DNA from: Chamaecrista fasciculata
Taxonomy: Eukaryota > Streptophyta > Magnoliopsida > Fabales > Fabaceae
DNA length: 64,000 bases
Direction of reading: 5' to 3'
Assembly (NCBI GenBank): GCA_003254925.1
Contig: QANZ01028622.1
Location: 62,001-126,000, forward strand
Shown here: positions 1 through 12,110 of the stretch, piece by piece
How the letters are laid out: each line of letters begins with the position of its first letter
Position numbering within the stretch: the stretch's first letter is position 1
Notes under the pieces: generated by a model
The model's database searches: none
What the model was told of the DNA's origin: nothing
Seen by the model: only the letters and a program-made list of their open reading frames with translations
Made by a program: the position numbers and the translations under genes

Positions 1-434
1 TAACCTCATAGTTTGAAGACCACAATGACTATTAATTTTAAAATTATTACAAAAAAAAGTTTTGGCTACCCAATCTAGGTTTGAGTATATACTTGGCCCA
101 TTGCAGTGAGTATAAATTTATTTGAGCTTAGACCTAGGTCCAAGTCCATTTACATAAAAGTTCATGGGCTTGAGCTTTGGTAACCCAAGCTTGGCCCATG
201 AACAGGTCTAGGCACCACAAAACCGCAAATCCAACCATAACCAAGTGAAGAGGTTGCTGCCCATATGATAATTATGTCAGAATGAGTATTTAATTTGTGT
301 AAATGACTCACTTTATCATATACTAGACCGGCTGAAATGTTAATATTTGCGATGAAAAAATTTATTTGGTTTTCATGATACATGTTTAGGGTATTAATAT
401 GTACAGATTGTTTAGTAATTGATTGTGGTATGTT
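1..434. other. No gene recognised
   Basis: AT-rich flank upstream of the large LINE. It holds phrases such as GGCCCATGAACAGG and GGTAACCCAAGC that recall the ends of non-autonomous transposons, but no paired terminal repeat lies within the window. Short open frames here show no recognisable domain. Confidence 0.4.
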
Positions 435-979
435 GAGTGACTTTATGGGTTTTGTGTTAAAAGTAAAGGCCTCCTAGTGAGAGAAAATATGTGAGAGAAA
501 GTCTGAGAAAATTTTACTGCTTAACCTACCGTTTATCTTCCCAAATTTACTGTTTAACCTACTGTTTATCTTCCCAAAATTATCCTAAAATAGTACTTTT
601 CCTGGATTTGTAAAACCAATATCTCCTATTGGGCAGTTGCTTTTGAACTTTTTACCAAAGATACTCTTTTTCTCTACGGTCATGTTTCCTTTCTAAACAA
701 AAATCTCATGTGGCTATTGCTCTTGGTGGCATCTCCCTATTCGTGTACTTGTTCCTTTCTTCTTTTAGCTCTTTGGTCCCCCCCCCCCCCCTTATTCTAC
801 TGTGGTTTGCCTTATTGAGAAGGCACGTGAACCTTTGTATGGCGCTTTTCAAACCATCCTTTTTTGTCAATACTAGCATGGAGATAACTTACTAACTCTT
901 CCTAGACAGGGATCAATCATTAATCTCCATCCCCTCTTTCTCAAAACGTCATCAAACCAATGGTTCAACTGGGTACTAG

Positions 980-3308
980 CGTGTGTCATAGACAGCGAGG
1001 AGATGACGGACTTCAGACTCCAGTTTATCATCAAGGCCAACTAGTCTCTCAAAGGTGATGTATACGTGGTGGCAAAATATAAAAACTTTTTTATCCTGGA
1101 GTTCTGTAATGCGGAAGATCAGGTTTTTATGCTCACCTTTGGTCCTTGGTGCGTCCATAATAGGCTCATGGTCCTCACAAAGTGGAAGCCTGATCTCTCC
1201 ACTCAAGATATGTATGTTGAGAAGATAGCTACATGGTTCTGATTCAATAATGTTCCTGAAGATCTCCTTACCCAGGATACAACAAACTGTCTTGGGAAGC
1301 TAGTAGGGGACATCTATAGTCTGGACCCCTCCAACATCGGGAATTCTTTCAAGGATTTTTTGAGAGCCCAAGTCTTTTTTGATCCCTCCAAATCTATTCT
1401 TGCGGGCTTCTACTTTCCGAGACTAAATGGTGAACTTGCTTGGATCACATGTGAGTTGGAAATAGCTCAAAGGATTTGTAGAAGATGTGGTAGAGTGGGC
1501 CACATTGCCTCGGGGTGCAACTAGAGAGGGGAAAGAATCGTTGCCGAGGTGAGGAAGCTACTTGCAACCATTACCGATAAACTTCGGATTGCCAACTGGA
1601 AACAACTACAACAAGATATTCCAGAGCAACCACCAGTTCAGAGATCCTTCCGACCGTCGAAGAGGAAATCAACCAAGGTTGAAGAACTGAAAAACACATA
1701 GGGCTCACAATATGCAATAACCGAAATATACAACCCTCTTTCACCATCAAACATTATAAATGCAGAGATTGATATGCTATTTAGCTCGGATGATGAGATT
1801 GAAGACGAAGATTTCAATGCCACCATCTACCCATGCTCCTTTTACCTATCGGATGTTGATGTGGCCAACATGCAGATGGGTGGGGAGGGGTGTGCTCATG
1901 GCGGGGATGTGGCTAAATCATCCATGCGAAGATAGGAGTTGAATCACTTCGCATCAAACCAACTTAACCCAGATCATCTTTTTGCCATTGCAGAGGCCAA
2001 TGTAGAAGCTACTGGGTTGCTGATGGGATTTGAACCGGCGAACGGAACAAACGACGGGAACGACCGGAGGACCCTCACTGAGTTAAATCTGCATGAACAC
2101 TGAGTCGATCCAGTCACTGAGTATGCTTAGTTCACCGAGTCACTGTTGCCCCAGGAGAATCAACACGCGCTGAGCAAGTGGAGTCAAAGGGAAGGAACGT
2201 CAACCAGATTTCAGGCGCCCGAATTTAATGAATTCGCAGAATTTACAGAGGAGTTTTTAGATTTGCAGTTTGATCCTGTTGGTTTAAATATGGACAATGA
2301 TAATGATATAGAAGCATTTTTCGGTGCTAGTGAGATTGTGATGACAGTTGATGATGTTCCAATGACCCCACTCTTAAATATGGTAGATGAAGGCTTTAAT
2401 ATGGATGTGGATTTATTGTGTGATGAAGTATTATCTCACTCTAATCTCACCGGTTCTGATACATCGTTGTCTGATGCTAATCTTGTCAATGGAATGACGT
2501 TGTATATTGAGGAGATGGCAGGGAGCAATATTAATGGCGATATGGAGTGGAGAGTAGCGAAGCCAACTGTCCTACCACAATACATATCAATACAAGAGCT
2601 TTCATTTCAATTATTAATGGCGAGAGCAGTGAGGCAGTCTACACATGGGAAGTGATCGATGGCAAGCTTCTTATCAATGGCAAGGATGTATAGGAGTGGT
2701 TAGAATTAATGCCACAGGTGGAGACGATATTTGAAGATGAATTTACTGGATAGCATAGGGTCCCACGCTCTCAATCAAAGGTAGGATTCTTGTATGACCT
2801 AGCTGCGTCGCTCCTTCCTGTCCACGTGCGTTTGGGCCTGATTGTGAAACTGGACCCAAAGTCATCTTCATTTTGCTGGGATATGTTTCAAGTGCATATG
2901 GGTCAAGTAGAAAAAATCATGTGGGCTGTTGACAAACTCGTTTTTATTCCTGGAGTAAGTGGGGCTTTTCTGGTTTCTCTAATTAATTGGTACTTCTCTT
3001 GTACTTGGGCCATGCGCCTCAACAAAAATCGGGCCCTTTTCAACACAATAAGGCCGAAGTGGGATGTTAGTGGGATGGTAGAGGAGGAAACTTTCAGCGA
3101 AAGATTGAAGAAACAAAAGAGCGAAGCAAAGGAAGCTTATGCCATGGAAGAAGAACGAAACAACAAGAAGGGGAAGACCAATGATGAGAATAAATTTTCG
3201 TGGGGTCTAAACATTCCAGCGGTGACCATGGAGGCTTCTACAAGTGAGACCCAACAACCCAGTTCATCTCTTCCTACACAACCAACCTTCACACCGAAAA
3301 AATGCTAG
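980..3308 (+). pseudogene. LINE ORF1 (DUF4283 / zinc-knuckle nucleic-acid-binding protein), broken
   Basis: Translation of about 1000-1480 gives a DUF4283-like region with the phrases FMLTFGPWCVHNRLMVL and KPDLSTQDMYVEKIATWF, followed by LRAQVFFDPSKS. A CCHC knuckle CRRCGRVGHIASGC lies at 1477-1518 and fits C-x2-C-x4-H-x4-C. Downstream are an open stretch rich in acidic residues (2146-2655) and a second open stretch ending in a Lys/Glu-rich and Ser/Pro-rich tail (2790-3308). In plant L1 elements ORF1 packages the element RNA and its C-terminal half is variable, so I assign these downstream stretches to ORF1 by position only. Stops occur, for example TGA near 1240 and TAG at 1522-1524. Confidence 0.6.
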
Positions 3309-3573
3309 AGGGAGCTCTCATCTTTTTTCTTAAGGAAAATGACGTCATTCTGCAGAATGAACTAAGGGAGGCTGTCCCAAATCAACCTGTTGGGAAATCA
3401 CAGAGGGAGCGCAGCGGAAGGGAAAATAAAAAATTTTTTTCCAAGGACTAAAACGTAATTAAAACAAACTCTGTGATTCCTTCCAGGATCCACTAACTAT
3501 GTTTATACCAGTTTTAGGAAAGATGTTTACCTAGCTTTGATCNACAATCTCCATCACAACCTTCCCGGGCGCC

Positions 3574-6500
3574 ATGAGTCTCATTTGGTGGAATTGTCGG
3601 GGTTTACTGGGGGCTCCTACAAAAAGAAGACTGAAGATTATTTGTGACAATAAAAAACCCCAGTTTATCTTTCTTAGTGAAACCTTATGTAAGCTTGAGA
3701 CAGTGGCTTCCAAACTACGCACTATGGGATTCAATGAACATATTGGAACTGATGTTCAAGGAAGAAGCGGTGGAACTTGACTTTCTTGGACGGCCAATGC
3801 TACATGTGATGTAATTGACGTCTTCAAATTCTGGATCTATACCCGCTGTACTCTTGGTGGTAAGGAGCAACCCTTTCATTTGACATGTGTCTATGGGACA
3901 CCAAGAATTGAAGACAGAGGGTTATTATGGAGCTTTATTTTGGAGACATCAACAACAATTAGCGGGCCCTGGTTACTAGCAGGTGACTTTAATCAAATTT
4001 TATGCCACATTGACAAAATTAGCAAGAATAATCAGATACAGGGCGCTGATGAGTTTGATCATGTTATTAATTCTTGCAACCTGCTAGAACTGAGAGCAAA
4101 TGGGAATTGGTACACATGGTGTAATGGGAGAGATGGGGAGGATGTAGTTTGGGAAAAACTGGATCGTGTCCTAGTTAATGTAGATTGGTGTAGTAGCTTT
4201 CCTAATTCTGTTGTAGATGAGTTACCGTTAGCGGCTTCGGATCATAGTCTGATAGTGTTGTCTACTGACTTTTGTATCCCTCGTAGAAGTAGACCCAAAA
4301 GATTTGAAGCTCTCTAGTTGACTGATTCTTAATGTCCTACTATTGTACTAAATGCTTGGAATATCAATGAATCAGGATCTTGTTCTTATATTGTGGCTCG
4401 GAAATTAAACAATGTCATGGACTCCCTAAAATAAATGAAATAAAAACACTTTGGCAACATTCAGATGAACATTCCCAGGTTATAAGATGAACTCAAAACT
4501 CTGCAAGCTGAGATTCGGGATAATTCCAAACATGCACTTTTCAGTTAAGAACAATATATCAAGAAAGAATTAGAGAAATGACTGGAGATGGAAGAGGTCT
4601 TATGGGCACAATGTGCACAACAACTTTGGCTTGTCTATGGTGATAGGAATACTAAATATTTTCATGTAGTAGTCAAGAAGCGCAGAATTTCAAATAGAAT
4701 CACAAAATTGAAGAGAGAAGATGGGAGCTGGACTGAGAATTATGAAGAGTTAGAAGAAATGATGTAGAAGTATTATGATAATGTCTTCCAGATGCCTGAA
4801 GTGAAAGATGTAGAACAAATTGAGGCAAATTTATCCAATTTACCTTTCCCACACCTGAACAGTCAACAGTATTTTGAAATGGGAAAAGAGGTTACTGATA
4901 GTGAAATTCAGGCCGCGATTTATTGAATGAAGTCGTTCAAAGTTTCGGGTCCTGACGGAATTCTTGCAATCTTCTTCCAAACCTTTTGGGATGTAGTAAA
5001 GGATGACGTCACCAGAATGATTAAAAGCTTCTTCACCAGGGGTTCCTTGCTCAAGGAATTCAACAATACTAACATTGCACTGATCCCGAAAGTTGACAAT
5101 CCATCCTGTCTGAAAGGATTCAGGCCCATCAGTCTTTGTAATGTCTGCTACAAAATTATTGCAAAAATCCTGGCCAACAGATTTAAACAGGTGATCAACA
5201 AGCTCATTAGTCCTTATGAGAGTGCTTTTATTAAAGGAAGACAGATCAATGACAACATCTTCTTGGCAGCTGAAATGATGGCATTCATTCACAAGGCAAA
5301 AAAGCACAAAACCAACTGGTGCGCTTTAAAGCTTGATATGGCCAAGACGTACGACAAAGTTGGTTGGAATTTTTTAATAGCAATTCTTAAAGTTATGGGC
5401 TTCCCTCCTCAATTTGCTAGTGGATCCAACAATGTGTCTGTATGGTGGGGTTCAACCTTTTACTCAACGATCAAAGAGTGGGCAGTATAAAACCGCAAAG
5501 AGGGCTACGACAAGGTGACCCACTTTCTCCTTTCCTTTTCATTTTATGTGGAAATTGTCTTTCACTCATGCTGACAAAAGCGGAAGAGGACAAAGCTATT
5601 TTGGGTGTTTGTTATGCTAAGTCCGGGTCTAAAATTAGTCATCTGATGTATGCGGATGACACAGTCCTATTCTTCAAGGAAAATTAGAGCGCCTGTGGGA
5701 AAGTGAAGGAAATATTGAATGCCTATTGTGATCTAGCAGGTTAACAAGTCAACTTTGATAAATCCTTGACAGTTTTTAGCCCGAACACTCCTAGAATCTT
5801 CAAGAAGTTCATGGCCTCCACACTAGGCGTCAAGGTTTCTAATACCTTGGGGAAGTATCTTGGGGTTTTTGTAGATGGGGAGAATGTAATTACCAATGTT
5901 GTGAAACCGGTTCGACCGGTTGAACCGCGAACCTCCGCTCAGTCCGGTCCGAGTTAGATTTAAAACCGGACAAGTAAAGAACCGGTCAGAGACCGCTTAA
6001 ACCGGCCAACAACCGATAAAACTGGCCAAAACCGGCTGGTTTAAAGATTGACTGGTTTAGAGTTTATGAAGAAAGTTCTGAAAAGAAAAAATAAATATAG
6101 ACTATGAAGAGATCAGATCTGGAAGAAAAGATGAAGGTACGAATGAACCAGATCTGGAGGAGAAGAAGATCTGGTTCGATCAGATCTGGACATAGAGACA
6201 AACCTGCAAATCGAAAGACTTAAAGAAGCAAAAGAAAAGATGAAGAAATGCTGATGGTGAATGGCTTGGAAAATGGAGTTCAAAAATGGAGAAGAAAGAA
6301 GTAATAATGTCGAACTGGCTCCTCCATTTTATTCTTCCATTTTATTCTTTTGGTTCAGTACTCTTTGATCTGATGAGAAAAATGACAGTCTGCTATTGTA
6401 GAAGAAGTGAGAAGCATTGGACTTGGTGAAAGTTGAAAATTTGAATGGTCATTTCATGTTGGAAAATGAAAATTGTAAAGTTGGAAGATGATGTAAGTGT

Positions 6501-8198
6501 GGTACATGGTGTTATGTATATGTGTATTGTCTATTGTGTAACTCTATGATCCATTGAATCCATGCTTTAATTGCTATTTTTTATTTTTTAAATATCCTTA
6601 TATATAATATTGTATTAAAGTGTGTTAAATAATTATATTTTGTTATGTTATGAAAATTAATTAATAAAAGATACAAGTATTATTTTTTATAACAAATTAT
6701 ATATATATATGTATATATATCTAATTATTAATATTTATTAATTAATTATTGTGTTTCATTTATAATATATTTTTTGTTTTATAAAATTTTAAAAAGTATA
6801 TATTAAATTATTAAACGGTTCGACTCCGGTTGAACCTCGGTTGGACCATTGAAACTTGAACCCCTCCCTCGGCCGGTTCAATGTCCGGTCTGGTTTTAAT
6901 AACTTTGCTAATTAGAGAGAACAATGTCACCTTGAAAGATAGAATGGATCGGAATCTAGGCTCAGAGGCTGGAAATCATCTCTTTTATCTAAGGCAGGCA
7001 GAACGACCTTGATTAAATTCATCCTTCAAGCTGACCCGATCTATAAAATGTCCTCTTTTCGACTAAGGAAGAAGGATATAAGCAACATGAATAACACAAT
7101 TACAAATTTCTTCTGGGGCTGGAATGGGGACAAGAAGAAAATGCACTCGTTAAATAAACATCTCCTCAGTAAGAACATGAAGGAAGGAGGCCTGGGCATT
7201 AGGGACTTGGAACTGGTTAATAAAGCCTTACTTGCTAAGCAAATGTGGAGAGTAGTTGATAAACCAAACCTGCTGCTAAGCCAATGGGTTTCTCACAAAT
7301 ACATAGCAAAGGACTCAGACTTGGAGTTCAAAAACGCTGCATACAAATCTCCCTGCTGGAAAAGTGTTGAAAGGAATACGAATCTGATAAAAAATCACTT
7401 ACATTGGCAATTAGGAGATGGGGCCAACATTGACATCTCGAGCAGGTTCTAGATTTTCCCATGGAATGGTGGTAGAGGTCTGATGAAAGTGAAAGATTTG
7501 ATAAATGAGGACTCTAGCAATTGGAACTCTCAAAGGCTACAAGAAGTGTATAGTGAGGAGGATGTGACAAAGTCAGTACTACCTTTATTCCTGCCTCAAC
7601 CAGGTTAGACAAATTGGTGTGGTCAAAAGCCCACAATGGGAATTATTCAATGGCGCTTGGCTACAAAACTCTTTTCGAAGAAGCTCGATCTTCTGATACT
7701 CATACAGGTATGTTTCCTTTTCCATGGAAAGACTTCTGGAAGATCAAATTACCTATGTGAATTTTGCTCTTTGGTTGGAAGTTACTCCATCAAGCCATCC
7801 CATGTGGTGAGATTCTAAATAGTCATCATATACAATGCAACATTCTTTGTCCATTATGTGGAGAGGAACCTGAGACCTTGAATCATTTAATTCTGTACTG
7901 CCAATTCACAGAAGCCTTATGGTTTGGCTCTCAAATCTCCTTAAAAATAGATGATTTAACGGCCTCAGGTGTTATAGATTGGTTTGCCTCATTCTACAGG
8001 GAAGCTTTAGCAACACAAGACCACAGATTAACAATGTTACCATGGTTACTCACTGGTTTTGACATTATTTGGCAAGCCCGCAATAATTGTGTCTGGAATG
8101 GAATGAAAGCTGATCCTAGGAAAAGCATATTTAAACTTACAGTGATGGTGGCAAGATATAACGAAGCCTTCTCAAAGACACACACAGATTGTCTCTGA
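3574..8198 (+). pseudogene. LINE ORF2 (endonuclease / reverse transcriptase / zf-RVT), broken
   Basis: The frame opens with MSLIWWNCRGL, the usual start of a plant L1 endonuclease, and shows GDFN (about 3990) and the SDHS motif (about 4240). The reverse transcriptase runs from about 4927 to 5687 and includes SGPDG, ALIPKVDNPSCLKGFRPISL, the LDMAKTYD strand, RQGDPLSPFLF and YADD (about 5650). After the 5894-6906 insertion the protein resumes with WKSSLLSKAGRTTLIKF and MSSFRL (about 6970-7060). A zinc-binding stretch CPLCGEEPETLNHLILYC follows at about 7849. Stops interrupt the frame, for example at 3778-3780 and 4315-4317, and a frame change occurs near 5450-5490. The protein would nick target DNA and prime reverse transcription, but this copy cannot encode it whole. 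Confidence 0.8.
5894..6906. mobile_element. Non-autonomous TIR element, ACCGG-rich family, copy 1 (inside LINE ORF2)
   Basis: The left end reads CAATGTTGTGAAACCGGTTC and the right end, reverse-complemented, reads AAAGTTATTAAAACCAGACC. The first ~100 bp and last ~90 bp are packed with GGTTCGACCGG-like words. It splits the LINE reading frame between GVFVDGENV and the resumed LINE protein, which gives clean proof of insertion. Flanks share the core TAATTA (GTAATTAC on the left, GCTAATTAG on the right), a possible degraded 9-bp duplication. The interior has repeated AGATCTGG words (about 6112-6190) and an AT-rich half, with no transposase. The size is 1013 bp. It resembles Mutator-like non-autonomous elements by duplication length, but the superfamily is not proven. 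Confidence 0.65.
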
Positions 8199-9530
8199 CA
8201 GAATACAACCGTCCAAAACCGGGGCAAACAGAGTCGATCTCTCGAGGAACTTTTGTGCAAGGTTTAATTGTAAACGATACCAAGTTATCACCAATCGGGT
8301 AAAAGCGAAGAAAACTTGTTCTTTGATTGTTTGTCTAAGACCTAAAACAATAATTAAATAAAGCAATAATATTCTTGGGGTTTTTGATTAATAAGCAAAA
8401 GATAAACAAAAACGATAAAGATAGAGAAGACACACTTATTGATGGAAACACCCAACAGAGGAATTGAATTCGGCCTTCCTAGCTTATAAAGATCGGAGTA
8501 ATTACTTCACAAACCATTTACTAAAGTTGTCCACTACCGTTAAACATAGCAATTAACTCAATTATAAACATAACCAAGATAATCACTTCAATGAAGCTAA
8601 TGGCGAAATAAAATCAAGAATTCAGGCAACTCTATAACTCAGACTAAGTTATCAAAGAGAAACTTATCCCAATTATTAGTCAAACCAACTACAACGTATC
8701 CGAACGGATCATAATTAAGACAAGAATAATCAATACATATCAGAATCCAAAATCCAATCTCAAAGTCATAATCAATATCAGAATTACAAGTTCTCTAACC
8801 AAGAAAAACTCAAACCCTAATATAAAACGATGAAAAGAGTAAAGTAAAACTCCCTAAGTGTAGAACCAAGCTCGGGCCTCCTCCAATCCTCTTATGGGTG
8901 TGAAATCTAGCTGCTCATGGAGAGAGATTCGACTTCAACAAGCCTCCTAGCCTCCAAAATAGCCATGGATGAAGGTGGGAGAAGAGAGTGGATGAAGGAG
9001 ATGGTGTCAAGTGTGTCTCTAGGGTTCCTCCCCATTTAAATGACCTAAAAACCTCTCATATATATAAATTTTGGCTCATTTAAAAGAAATCTAGGTCAGA
9101 ATCATCAAAATTGGGCTTGGGCCTGCATAATTATAAGTTATCGCGAACCCGCCGCGGCTGTGCATGGCGGCGGTTCCGGCGGCGGGTTTTCCAGAGAGAC
9201 CCGCCGCGGACCCGCCGTGACTATGCATGGCGGCGGTCCGGCGGCGGTTTTTTCTGCAGCTTGAGTTCGTTTTCAGTTTGGTCCCTGATTCGTCTCCAAA
9301 CATCCTTGAGCCTTCCTCGAAGTAATTTAGCACTTTGGACTTCATTAAAACCTATCAAGAACATCGAGAAACTAAGTGAATTCTCAGGATAAAGAGGATC
9401 AATCAAGTAATAAAGATTAAACCCGAGAAAACCACTCAATTAATCATAAAATAGTCCAAATAATCATCAAACTTCAAGGCATCACATTTTATCATAAAGG
9501 GACTTAAAGACATGCAATTGAATCCCAAAT
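8199..9530 (-). mobile_element. LTR-like block (probable solo LTR or LTR remnant)
   Basis: Read on the minus strand, the right-hand part ends with a stretch of the kind seen at plant LTR ends (TTCCTCGAGAGATCGACTC, then CGGTTTTGGACGGTTGTATTC). The block interrupts the presumed 3' portion of the LINE. No protein-coding retrotransposon domain is visible and exact ends were not resolved. It contains an unusually GC-rich duplicated patch at 9146-9252. The assignment is inference from texture and position. It could be another class of repeat. Confidence 0.35.
9146..9252. repeat. GC-rich duplicated patch
   Basis: Two imperfect tandem copies of a roughly 50-60 bp unit each contain CCCGCCG, TGCATGGCGGCGGT and CCGGCGGCGG. 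The patch is very CpG-rich, whereas the surrounding sequence is strongly AT-rich. It lies inside the LTR-like block. Confidence 0.7.
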
Positions 9531-9769
9531 GAATATAAAATGCCCTAAAATGTTATCAAAATATATGATGAAATATGGTCAGATCAGAGACATTATAGTG
9601 ATCTCGCAAAAGGACCTTCAACATGCAAATGGTGTTGTCTTTGGCTGGAAGAAACACAAAAATTGGACCCTTTTCATGGCCGCTGTGATGAAGGATGGGG
9701 AGGTTGCTAAATGGAGAGCTAAGAAGAGAGTAAAAAAGCGATCCAGAAATGTTGACCTTTTAATTTTTA

Positions 9770-10207
9770 GGGTAAATTACACTTTAGTACCCTGTGGTTT
9801 GACCCAATTTCACTTTGGTACCCTGTGGTTTGAAACCTGACACTTTAGTACCCTGTGGTATTCTCCATTAACACTTCGGTACCCTTTGGAGCTATTTTGT
9901 AATTTTAAGTTTTTAACCATTCTAAATTATGTAAAAATTACATATTGACCCCAAAAAATTTTCATAAAATTACAAATAGGTCCTTTGATACATATTATCT
10001 AGGGACTAAAATGAAAATTTTAAAAAACTTTTGGGGTCAATATGTAACTTTTACAAACTTTGTTATGGTTAAAATTAAAAAATAGCTCCAAAGGGTACCA
10101 AAGTGTTAATGGAGAATACCATAGGGTACCAAAGTGTCAGGTTTCAAACCACAAGGTACCAAAGTGAAATAGGGTCAAACTACAGGGTACCGAAGTATAA
10201 TTTGCCC
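9770..10207. mobile_element. Foldback MITE, GGGTAAATTACAC family, copy 1
   Basis: The ends read GGGTAAATTACACTTTAGTA and, at the right, ACCGAAGTATAATTTGCCC. They belong to long inverted repeats of about 130 bp made of GTACCCTGTGGTTTGA-type words. The flanks are a perfect 9-bp duplication TAATTTTTA (9761-9769 and 10208-10216). The 438-bp element has no coding capacity. A 9-bp duplication with long inverted repeats is typical of Mutator-like MITEs. Confidence 0.85.
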
Positions 10208-10789
10208 TAATTTTTATTAGGGATGTTTTTCGTACTTTACATGGTACTGATCTTGGACCTCACTTTGTTGTGGTTCCGCCTAGGCATGTGGCGTCCATCC
10301 TCAACTTTGGGGGAGGCTCTACTGATGAATGCAATGTAGCTTGTGATATACTGATATTCATGCCATCTCTGATGATGTAGTAACTAGGTGGTCCATGTTC
10401 ATGGATTCACATTTTTTGGAGAGGCTGAGATTGTCTTTAGCTTCGGTTCATTTAGTGGGGAAGGTCTGTATTTTCTATCTTTTTTATAATATGACTGTAT
10501 TTCACATTCAAAAATAAAAGAGTGACTTTGTGGAAGTGAGAACTTTGATGTACAATTGTATGAGTCATCATCCTTACTATATGTAAGTATATAATTTTTT
10601 TCTCATGTGGCTTGAAACAAAACTTTAAATTCTTTTGTGAGCTTTCCTCCTCAACTAAAAATGAGATGTTTTTTCACCAAAACAAAATAAGATGTTTCAT
10701 TTAAAATTATAATTTGTTATATGATTTTGTTTATATTACAAAATCTTGTTGCTTAAAATAATAAGATCCTCATATCTTTGATATCAATA

Positions 10790-12110
10790 TTAATACACCT
10801 GCTGAATCGCCTTCTTAACTTGTTGACCGGACACCCGTCGTAAGGTGTTACGGAGCAAACAAGTTTAATTATACTCGAGCCTCGCAAGTATAACTATATT
10901 TATTAAAATATAGTATAGATGCTCACCCAAGGTCGAACTCTCGCGGACCTCAATGTGATGAGGTAAGAAGAATTGTGACGAAGACTATAACTTCTATTCT
11001 TGAGGGTTGTCACGATTTAATATATCTTAATGAGTTAAAACAATACTTGAGAGAAAACCCTAGAGATGGACTATCATAGTTCGTTCATCATAAAGATTAG
11101 ATAATAAATATGCAATTATTTTTCTATGTTGGAACATGCATTTAAACTATAAACACAATCAATCAAACAATAGAGAGGATACAAGTTAGGATTGGTAACT
11201 CATCCAAGACTGGATTCATGAGCTATTTGCCAAAGCTCTTCGGGACAATCTATATTATTGTCACATCGGAACAATAAACAAACATATTTATATATATATA
11301 TATATCAAAAGCGCTCCTAATATGCAAATATGATATTGTAAACCACCCTTTAGCAAACCCTAAAGAGCTACTTCGTTAATTGTGAGAGAGACAGACTCCG
11401 AGAATGTCAAGGTCCCATTACTTTAACAAAATATGATCTACTACTTATATATAACGAACTTTAACAAGTACACTTGAAAGAGTTAGTCATACCTCATAAA
11501 TGAAACATCAACATCTGGACTTAACAACGAAACATGGTGAACTCAAGTCACATCCTTGAGGCATTCCTCAAGTATCTACCTACTTAGTTACTTATGCTCT
11601 AAGATGAGAACTATTCTATTCTAAAGAGAGAATTGGAGTTTTCTTCGTGAAATTGGTGCTCTGAGCGTAGAATGACGACCTTTATTTATAGTTTGGAGTA
11701 GTGTGCTTGATCCGCAAGTCAAGGGGAGAAAATCACCTTTGGGACGTGGGCTGAGCCGGAGGCCCAAATCAATGGCGCAGCGAAATATTTGCGATATTTC
11801 GATTATATCTTCGTATCTTGAATCGTGGCCGTGCAAAACATACTCTACTGCTTCGGATTATTCTGATCCACGAGATTTCCAATCTGAGCCGCTGGCTCAA
11901 AGAGGCGACGCAGATCCAGAGTCTTCTGAAGCTTATCTGCTGACGTCTTATTCCAGAATATTCCTGAGCCGTGTAAATTCTGTGTTTGAGCCGGCGGCCC
12001 ACGTGGCGGCGCGAAAATATTCTTTGCTCAACGCGATCTTCTAGAATATTCTGATATTTCCTTCTTGGTTTGGCCCTGTTTGGATATCTGAAACACTGAA
12101 TAAACCATTA
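10790..12110 (-). mobile_element. LTR-like block 2, boundaries unresolved
   Basis: Starts near TGTTGACCGGACACCCGTCG and contains ACTCGAGCCTCGCAAGTATA, phrases of the kind found in plant LTRs read on the minus strand. Two GC-richer patches (11700-11800 and 11940-12010) sit in AT-rich DNA. No gag or pol domain is visible, and no clear target duplication was found, so it may be a solo LTR or a fragment. The flank 10534-10789 shows nothing recognisable. Confidence 0.35.

Larger units (their letters stand above)
449..10519 (+). mobile_element. Nearly full-length L1-type LINE with nested insertions
   Basis: The element carries an ORF1 with a DUF4283-like region and CCHC knuckle, and an ORF2 with endonuclease, reverse transcriptase and C-terminal zinc-binding region. 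Both ends are supported by a direct repeat GAGTGACTTTRTGG at 435-448 and 10520-10533 (one mismatch in 14 bp), next to an A-rich 3' tail (AAAAATAAAA). Three blocks interrupt it: a TIR element at 5894-6906, an LTR-like block at about 8.2-9.5 kb and a MITE at 9770-10207. Without these the element is about 7.2 kb, a normal size for plant L1. In-frame stops in both ORFs mean this copy is dead. The assignment of 9.53-10.52 kb to its 3' end rests on the duplication and tail rather than on a clear protein match. One ambiguous base (N) lies at 3543. Confidence 0.75.

Noticed and set aside
779-791. Run of 13 C residues
   Set aside because: A homopolymer within the LINE 5' region, perhaps partly a sequencing effect, with no associated structure.
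9111-9392. Overlapping frames on both strands in the GC-rich patch
   Set aside because: They arise from the lack of stop codons in GC-rich duplicated DNA and lie inside a repeat.
8190-9591. Possible 9-bp inverted ends TGTCTCTGA / TCAGAGACA defining one element
   Set aside because: The flanks give no consistent target duplication. A 9-mer match in this span could be chance, and the texture suggests an LTR instead.
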